Assembly (NCBI GenBank): GCA_050010315.1
Contig: JBEKLG010000023.1
Span: 1 to 20,739 of the forward strand
Length of the DNA stretch: 20,739 nt
Reading direction: 5' to 3'
Source: Bog-793 sp050010315
GTDB taxonomy: Bacteria > Actinomycetota > Acidimicrobiia > Acidimicrobiales > Bog-793
The translations under genes and the position numbers were made by a program. Positions 16,048 through 20,739 of this stretch are shown here, one piece after another. Under the pieces are notes generated by a model. The model was not told where the DNA came from, made no database searches, and saw nothing but the letters and a program-made list of their open reading frames with translations. Position 1 is the first letter of the stretch. The number at the start of each line of letters is the position of its first letter.

Positions 16048-16462
16048 TCAAGCAGCCTCCTGATTCTCCGGGGGCATAGCTCCCTTTTTGATCAGCACGT
16101 TCCCGTAGAACCGGCGTTCTCCGGTGAGGACTGTCGCGTGGCAGCCGCGGGCGACCCCGCAGAGGTCGTAAGCCGGCTGGGCCACGGCTGTGAGCCGGGG
16201 CTGCGACGGCGACGCCCCGGGGCGTGTCGTCCAAGCTGATGACGGCGATGTCAGAGGGGATGACGAGCTTGACCTGCGCGATGGCCTGCAGGGCGCCGAT
16301 GGTCATGAGGTGGTTGCTCGCGAACACCGCGTCAGGATGTGGTTCCTGGTCCAACAGCTCTTGGATGGCTAGCCGGGGGTCGGCCCGGGGATGATTGTTG
16401 AGCACACTGGAAACCGTCGCGGTGGAAACCCCGGCGGCGCGGGCCGCGTCGACCTTGGTCAT
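16048..16462 (-). pseudogene. LacI-family regulator remnant with internal deletion and frameshift
   Basis: From ATG 16462 the N-terminal helix-turn-helix reads MTKVDAARAAGVSTATVSS, then VLNNHP, the LacI-family pattern. The reading passes directly into the far end of the sugar-binding domain: LAIQELLDQEPHPDAVFASN then HLMTIGALQAIAQ and IPSDIAVISLDDTP. About 200 residues between them are missing, although the frame is kept at the joint. A later frameshift near 16200 moves the text to RLTAVAQPAYDLCGVARG, ending at TGA 16048-16050. A working repressor is very unlikely. It is divergent from the sugar-uptake genes, the usual place for a local LacI regulator. Confidence 0.8.
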
Positions 16463-16641
16463 GGTTGCTCGCTGTTGGTTGTCGCGCTTCGGTGCCCCAT
16501 GGGGACTTTGGCCGGCCACCCCTTGCCCTTTGAAGGCGTGACGCTGGCCGCAATGCTGATAGACGATTACCACAAGGTTACGGACGGCGGTCCCACGTGG
16601 CGGTCAACTAGCGAAAGACCGGGACTTTGGTCCCTAGACAC

Positions 16642-16717
16642 GGCATGCTCGTGTTTCGAAAGTCTTACGGCAGAGTGGGAAAATCGTTTTCTAGAAGTGC
16701 CAATGCCTCGTGCTGGG
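16642..16717 (+). repeat. direct repeat copy 1 (operator, SD, start codon)
   Basis: This 76-bp segment recurs 93 bp downstream with five mismatches. It contains TTTCGAAA, GAAAA-TCG-TTTTC, AGAAGTG as a weakened SD, and ATG followed by CCT CGT GCT. The short frame it opens reads MPRAGRLLLDKAC and stops inside copy 2. Confidence 0.9.
16654..16691. promoter_or_regulatory. operator-like palindromes, copy 1
   Basis: TTTCGAAA (16654-16661) is a perfect palindrome with the central CG typical of LacI-family operators. GAAAA-TCG-TTTTC (16679-16691) is a second inverted repeat 17 bases downstream. The remnant lacI-type gene next door is the obvious former ligand. Binding is inferred only from symmetry and context. 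Confidence 0.45.
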
Positions 16718-16734
16718 AGGTTGCTCCTGGATAA

Positions 16735-16810
16735 GGCGTGCTAGTGTTTCGAAAGTCTTACGGCAGAGTGGGAAAATCGTTTTCTAGAGGTGCCAATGTC
16801 TCGTGTTGGG
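16735..16810 (+). repeat. direct repeat copy 2 (operator, SD, start codon)
   Basis: This is the second copy of the 76-bp segment. Its SD is the better AGAGGTG, and its ATG at 16796 opens the isomerase remnant (MSRVGVVTFSDG). Seventeen unrelated bases separate the copies. Confidence 0.9.
16747..16784. promoter_or_regulatory. operator-like palindromes, copy 2
   Basis: TTTCGAAA (16747-16754) and GAAAA-TCG-TTTTC (16772-16784) are unchanged from copy 1, while the positions that differ between copies lie outside both palindromes. That is what selection on binding sites would leave, but with only five mismatches chance is also possible. Confidence 0.45.
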
Positions 16811-17302
16811 GTCGTCACCTTCAGCGATGGTCGAGACTTCGTTGACCAAGGCACGACTTCCCCGAAGAGGGCATCTGGGACCTGGAGAACTCGGGGCGGC
16901 ATGCCACCTGCTTCGCCGGCCGCTCGGACGCCGCCGCCGAGAACTTCTCCAAGGTGCACCGGCACCCCGAGGAGTGGTGCTTCCCGACCGGGGGAACGGC
17001 CGTCCATAACCTCGCCGCCCCTGGGGATGTCACCCTCGCCCACCTCTCGCGCCGTGACGGTGCCCACGACGCAGGTCACCAAGGGACGCTTCGAAGTCTA
17101 CGACGACGAGAAGAACAGGGCGCTCATGCACCAGGGTGCCTATGTCTGGCCCCATAGCGTCGCCCGGAAGGACGCCTCCGCGGAGGCGTTGCCTTCCCGG
17201 TTCGGGGCGAACCGCATCCACGCTGTCCCGGGCGACATAACAGCCGAGTTCGGGGCAGTCTGCCGTTTCCTGGAGATTGACCTGGAACGGCTTGACGTCT
17301 GA
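16796..17302 (+). pseudogene. sugar isomerase (L-fucose isomerase-like) remnant
   Basis: From ATG 16796, after SD AGAGGTG, the text reads MSRVGVVTFSDGRDFVDQG, the family's N-terminus. Near 16850 it jumps in another frame to DFPEEGIWDLENSGRHATCF, then KVHRHPEEWCFPTGGTAVHN and LAAPGDVTLAHLSRRDG, which resemble the C-terminal region of fucose/arabinose isomerases. A second shift near 17060 leads to TKGRFEVYDDEKNRALMHQG, AYVWPHSVARKDAS and RFGANRIHAVPGDITAEF, ending at TGA 17300-17302. Only about 170 of the 450-600 codons usual for this family remain, so the central catalytic part is gone. The sugar was probably processed with the adjacent ABC importer. Confidence 0.7.
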
Positions 17303-17438
17303 CCGGGGGAGGTGATCAATAAGGCGCGAAGTTTGGCCTAGCCGTGAAAGTAACTCGCAACTGATCAACTTCTTAGCGACTTGGGTGTCAAAGCCCGAGG
17401 TGACGAAAACCCCCGTAAATACAGAAATGGGAGGATCA

Positions 17439-18605
17439 ATGAAACTTTGGCATAAGAACGTCATGCGCATAATGGCCGCGGCTGGGCTCATTGCGCTGTC
17501 CGTGAGCAGCGTCGGGGCGGTTAGTTCCGCTAGCGCAGCGAAACCGGCGGCGAAACCGATCAAGATCGGCGTCGCCCTGAGCTACAACAACACCGCGTTC
17601 TGGTCTGCCTATGTGGCTTACGAGAAGCAGTTTGCCCAGCAGATGGGCATCCAGCTCATCGGCCCATTGGTTTGCTGCGACACCTATGGCAGCAACGCCC
17701 CCCTGCAGAACCAGCAGGTCAAGGACCTCGTCAACGAGGGCGCCCAGGCGATCATCCTGAACCCCGAGGACGCCTCCGCTGAAGGGCCCTCGCTCTCGTA
17801 TGCCTACGCGCACCACGTCCCGGTCATCTCGGTGGACACGATCCTTGGTGCCGGGAGGGACTACATCGTCGTGCGGGCGTCCAACCTGTTCTACGGCTAC
17901 TCGGCCTGCTCCTACATCGCCTCGAAGGTGAAATCGGGGTACGTCGTTGACAACGAGGGTCAGCAGGTCTCGTCCAACGGCCACGACCGCGCCCTCTCCT
18001 TCAACGATTGCATGGCGAAGCTGGACCCCAACGTCCATGTCTTGTCGAAAGACACCCTGTGGAACCCGAATACCGCACTCACCTTTACAGAGACGGCCAT
18101 TGACGCCTATCACTCCCAGGTCAAGGCCGTCTACGACGAGTACAGCGGGCCCGACCCGGGGATCATCAAGTTCCTCCAGGCAAAGGGCTACGGCCCCGCC
18201 GGCGGCACGAAGGACCATGTAATCCTCGGCGGAGATGACGGCGTCGCCTACGAACAGTGCTACATCAGCAAGGGCTGGATGGACTTCGCGTCGTCGCAGC
18301 CGGCCGACCTGTACTCCGAGGGCGCGGTCAAGTACGCCTTGGACGCGGCGAAGCATGTCGTCCTCAAGGTCGGGGAGGCCGGTTTGACTAGCGCTTCTCT
18401 GGCCCACGTCAGCTATAAGGGCGACGTCCAGCTGACCGACCCGATCGTCGCCCCCTTCGTCACCAAGACTCAGCTGACGATAAAGGGGCCCGCAACCGAT
18501 GGGCAGCCAGCCAGCTTCAAGACCACGCCAGTCAATGATCCAGCGCTCTGGGGCAACGTCTACGGCAAGGCCCATGGCGGGATTTGCAACGGGGTAACGC
18601 CCTAA
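17439..18605 (+). CDS. sugar ABC transporter substrate-binding protein
   Basis: The 388-residue protein belongs to the RbsB/periplasmic-binding-protein-4 type. It has a signal peptide (basic MKLWHKNVMR, hydrophobic to about 27, AXA-like SASAA near 30-34). The mature part starts IKIGVALSYNNTAFWSAYV, and QNQQVKDLVNEGAQAIILNPED at 90-111, HHVPVISVDTILG and HVILGGDDGVAYEQC follow the hinge-and-lobe layout of this fold. Four cysteines (79, 80, 157, 191) are unusual for the family. ATG 17439 is chosen for GGGAGG just upstream; in-frame starts at 17385 and 17427 lie before that SD. It delivers sugar to the permease at 18914, with a hairpin and an ATPase fossil between them. Confidence 0.88.
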   Translation: MKLWHKNVMRIMAAAGLIALSVSSVGAVSSASAAKPAAKPIKIGVALSYNNTAFWSAYVAYEKQFAQQMGIQLIGPLVCCDTYGSNAPLQNQQVKDLVNEGAQAIILNPEDASAEGPSLSYAYAHHVPVISVDTILGAGRDYIVVRASNLFYGYSACSYIASKVKSGYVVDNEGQQVSSNGHDRALSFNDCMAKLDPNVHVLSKDTLWNPNTALTFTETAIDAYHSQVKAVYDEYSGPDPGIIKFLQAKGYGPAGGTKDHVILGGDDGVAYEQCYISKGWMDFASSQPADLYSEGAVKYALDAAKHVVLKVGEAGLTSASLAHVSYKGDVQLTDPIVAPFVTKTQLTIKGPATDGQPASFKTTPVNDPALWGNVYGKAHGGICNGVTP

Positions 18606-18632
18606 GCCTTTCAACGACTAATAGGCCTCGTC

Positions 18633-18668
18633 CCTACTCCCTCCTCGCCCGTCTGAGGAGGGAGTAGG
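18633..18668. terminator. 14-bp perfect hairpin after the binding-protein gene
   Basis: CCTACTCCCTCCTC (18633-18646) pairs perfectly with 18655-18668 around an 8-base loop, 28 bases after the stop codon. No T-tract follows on either strand. It could be a terminator without U-tract, or a stem that protects the 3' end of the abundant binding-protein mRNA and sets its excess over the permease mRNA. Confidence 0.6.
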
Positions 18669-18730
18669 CGGGCCGACATTTAGATCGTCTGGTCGTGAGT
18701 TCTGCAACAACGTCAACGAAAAACGGAGAT

Positions 18731-18880
18731 GTGTCCGCCACCGAAGCCATCGGCATTTCCAGGCAGTTAGTGCCACCGTCGCCTTGCGGGGGTGAGCCTG
18801 TCCCTGCGCTCGGCTCGCTGTGTCGGGTTGGTTGGCCGCAATGAGGCCGGCAAGTCCATCCTGGTCGGGAGCGTGACAGT
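18731..18880 (+). pseudogene. N-terminal fossil of a sugar ABC ATPase (RbsA/MglA type)
   Basis: From GTG 18731 the text reads VSATEAIGISRQ. After one lost base it continues ATVALRG, and after another VSLSLRSARCVGLVGRNEAG then KSILVGS. This corresponds to the first 50 or so residues of an RbsA-like ATPase (pattern: VSL-L--GE--GLVGENGAGKSTL), with a damaged Walker A at 18834-18857 (GRNEAGKS instead of GENGAGKS). The sequence ends at TGA 18882-18884, where the permease gene starts. The rest of the ATPase is missing. The assignment rests on the pattern match across two inferred one-base deletions. Confidence 0.6.
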
Positions 18881-18913
18881 ATGACACGGGTCAGCCGTGA
18901 AAAGGAGGCCGCC

Positions 18914-19963
18914 GTGCTGGCGCAGCCAACGGGGCAGGAAGGCGATAGCCCGGCAGCCGCCGAAGCCGAACTGCAGCAGCTCCTCCGGGAGGGCAGAGCC
19001 CTGTCCCTCTTGAGAGAGGCGACCCTGCTGCCGGTGCTTGCCCTGTTGATCGTCTTCGGCGCCCTGACCAGCCCTGTCTTCCTCCAGGGCGACAATTTCT
19101 GGGGAATCGGCCAGTATGCCTCCTCCATCGCGCTAATCACGGCGGGCGAAGCACTCGTCCTGATGATCGGCAGCATGGACCTGTCTCTCGGAGGTACTTA
19201 TGGGTTTGCGCCGATGCTGGCGACCTGGCTGGTAGCGGCTAAGTCGGCCTACGGTGTCGGCCTCAACCTCAATTGTTACGTCGGGCTGATCGTGCTGTTC
19301 TCGGCGGGTGCCGCTGTAGGTTTTGTGAACGGCCTCCTGATCGTGAAGGCGCATCTCAATGCCTTCATCGTCACCCTCGGGATGTTGATAGGGCTGGCAG
19401 GTGTTCAAGACGGCCTCGTCGAGGGGCAGACGATCTCCGCCCTGCCTACTTGCTTTTCCTACATTGGCGGTAACTTCTGGGGCCCGGTACCGGTATCGCT
19501 GGTGGCGGCGGCGGTCGTATTTGTCGCGATCGGCTTGTTCCTGCGTTACCGCCGGGCTGGCCGCGCTATCTATGCCGTGGGCGGTAACACCGAGGCCGCT
19601 CGCGCGGCAGGCATCAATGTCGACCGAGTGAAGATCGGCGTCTACATGGCGGCGGGTGTGCTCGCCGCCATGGGGGGATACGTGGAGATGGGACGTGACG
19701 GCGCGATTACCGCCTCCCAAGGGTACGGAGAGTCCATCATTTTCATAGCGTTCGCCTCTGCCGTTATCGGCGGTGTGAGCCTCCTCGGCGGCAAGGGCAA
19801 CATGGTCGGCGTCGCCACCGGGGTTTTGGTCCTTGCGGTGGTCGAGAACATCTTGGACCTCAAGAACGTCAACGTCTTTTGGGAAGAGGCGGTCTACGGA
19901 CTGGTGATCCTTATCGCGTTGGTTGTCGCCCGGGTCATCGGCGACAGAGAATCTCAAACCTGA
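18914..19963 (+). CDS. sugar ABC transporter permease, RbsC-like
   Basis: The 349-residue permease (BPD_transp_2 family) has a charged N-terminus and about ten hydrophobic segments. Family motifs include LITAGEALVLMIGSMDLSLG, the segment AFIVTLGMLIGLAGVQDGLV, the EAA-like loop AVGGNTEAARAAGINVDRVK and FIAFASAVIGGVSLLGGKGN. GTG 18914 is preferred over the upstream ATG 18881 because AAAGGAGG ends five bases before it. The ATG has no SD and lies on the edge of the ATPase fossil, so its 11 extra codons may derive from that gene. The following ATPase gene starts 22 bases after the stop, so the two form an operon. Confidence 0.9.
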   Translation: MLAQPTGQEGDSPAAAEAELQQLLREGRALSLLREATLLPVLALLIVFGALTSPVFLQGDNFWGIGQYASSIALITAGEALVLMIGSMDLSLGGTYGFAPMLATWLVAAKSAYGVGLNLNCYVGLIVLFSAGAAVGFVNGLLIVKAHLNAFIVTLGMLIGLAGVQDGLVEGQTISALPTCFSYIGGNFWGPVPVSLVAAAVVFVAIGLFLRYRRAGRAIYAVGGNTEAARAAGINVDRVKIGVYMAAGVLAAMGGYVEMGRDGAITASQGYGESIIFIAFASAVIGGVSLLGGKGNMVGVATGVLVLAVVENILDLKNVNVFWEEAVYGLVILIALVVARVIGDRESQT

Positions 19964-19985
19964 GCGCGAGCACCCGGGAGGAAGC

Positions 19986-20739
19986 ATGCCTGATAACAAC
20001 ACAGTTGCCGTTCCGCGCTTGGCAGCTAGGCACTTGTCAAAATGGTACGGGCATGTTGGCGCCCTGATCGAAGTGTCCGTAGAGTTCTGGCCGGGCCTTA
20101 CCGGCATTGTCGGCGACAACGGTGCTGGCAAGTCGACACTATTGAAGATCTTCAGTGGTTTCGAGGTGGCGGACGAAGGAGAGGTACTGGTCGACGGGCA
20201 TCCCGTGGCGTTCCACACTGCCCGGGCGGCGAACGCAATTGGAATCGAGTCGCTTTACCAGACCCTAGCTCTCGTCGATTCTATGTCAGTCGCGGATAAC
20301 GTTTTTCTCGGCCGTGAACTGCAGCGGCGAATCTTGGGAGTGCACGTGGTCGACCGGCGCGCGATGCGAAAGGACGCGGACGAGGCACTGAAGCTGCTGA
20401 GGATAAGCATGCCTCCGTCCAGGGTCGGCGTGAGGCAGCTAAGCGGCGGGCAACGACAGGCTGTCGCGCTTGCTCGGGCTATGTACTTCGGGGCACGAGT
20501 AGTGCTCCTCGACGAGCCAACAGCCTCCCTCGGCCCGAAGGAGACTGCTGCTTTCTTGCGGATCATCCGGGACACGGCGGACCACGGTGAAACCGTGGTT
20601 GTGGTGGGCCACAACTTGCCGCAAATGCTGGAGCTTGCCGACCATTTGTTGGTAATGAGGGCAGGCAGGATCGTAGCGGAATTTAACCCGAAGGACACTT
20701 CGCTCAGAGAGCTGACGGACTTCATGGTGGGGTCCGCCT
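19986..20739 (+). CDS. sugar ABC transporter ATPase, single-domain (partial, runs off window)
   Basis: ATG 19986 follows GGGAGGAAGC. The 251 visible residues contain Walker A GDNGAGKST (43-51), Q-loop Gln92 in LYQTLALV, signature LSGGQRQ (152-158), Walker B VVLLDE (172-177), D-loop ASLG (where D is usual in many families, G is common in this one) and switch His209 in VVVGHN. The text ends ELTDFMVGS, close to the usual end of FrcA-type single ATPases of about 260 residues rather than the 500-residue double RbsA. The frame is open to the last base. It presumably replaces the ATPase whose fossil lies before the permease. Confidence 0.9.
   Translation, partial: MPDNNTVAVPRLAARHLSKWYGHVGALIEVSVEFWPGLTGIVGDNGAGKSTLLKIFSGFEVADEGEVLVDGHPVAFHTARAANAIGIESLYQTLALVDSMSVADNVFLGRELQRRILGVHVVDRRAMRKDADEALKLLRISMPPSRVGVRQLSGGQRQAVALARAMYFGARVVLLDEPTASLGPKETAAFLRIIRDTADHGETVVVVGHNLPQMLELADHLLVMRAGRIVAEFNPKDTSLRELTDFMVGSA

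Noticed and set aside
16494..16506. CCCCATGGGG palindrome as an operator
   Set aside because: It is a single GC-rich palindrome with no second copy near a start site and no family match, unlike the duplicated TTTCGAAA sites.
17436..18614. 392-codon minus-strand frame opposite the binding protein, and a similar one at 19133-20218
   Set aside because: Both are shadows of clear plus-strand transport genes and show no domain or signal sequence.

Overview
The window is GC-rich DNA from a high-GC Gram-positive bacterium. Shine-Dalgarno sites are strong, GTG starts are common, and several small secreted proteins carry Thr/Ser-rich linkers. The FG-GAP repeats, DUF4232 and SIMPL proteins and DrrAB-type exporter fit Actinobacteriota, possibly Acidimicrobiia. 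That lineage call is an inference, because no rRNA or phylogenetic marker is present.

Left part (1-5220): a minus-strand SIMPL-domain exported protein, a minus-strand DUF4232 exported protein, a minus-strand lipoprotein gene whose signal peptide is cut by two in-frame TGA codons, and a plus-strand FG-GAP repeat gene broken by a 37-bp deletion inside one of its seven repeats. A structured, possibly SRP-like RNA element and tRNA-Thr(UGU) follow. The 800-bp gap at 1143-1942 has no convincing gene but contains mutually exclusive hairpins.

Middle part (5491-13913): sqdB (UDP-sulfoquinovose synthase), then a membrane-anchored protein with a Thr-rich stalk. The convergent pair larB-larC makes and nickel-loads the pincer cofactor of lactate racemase-type enzymes. 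tRNA-Ser(UGA) comes next. A minus-strand series then runs lepB (signal peptidase I), a DrrA-like ATPase, a DrrB-like permease, a decayed Cys-rich secreted-protein gene and a small membrane-anchored protein.

Right part (14011-20739): a decayed IS110-family transposase with a hairpin-rich leader, tRNA-Thr(CGU), a small membrane protein, and a sugar-uptake locus. In that locus the LacI-type regulator and a fucose-isomerase-like gene are both collapsed by internal deletions and frameshifts. The substrate-binding protein, RbsC-like permease and a single-domain ATPase look intact, although the last runs off the window. Between binding protein and permease lies the fossil N-terminus of an older ABC ATPase, ending at its Walker A motif. 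A 76-bp segment carrying two operator-like palindromes, an SD and a start codon is duplicated in tandem before the isomerase remnant.

The most unusual theme is the amount of fine-scale gene decay next to apparently functional genes: seven broken genes in 21 kb. No clearly new multi-gene defence or metabolic system was found. The best candidates for new biology are the duplicated operator/start module, the ATPase replacement in the sugar transporter, the structured intergenic elements and the IS110 leader.
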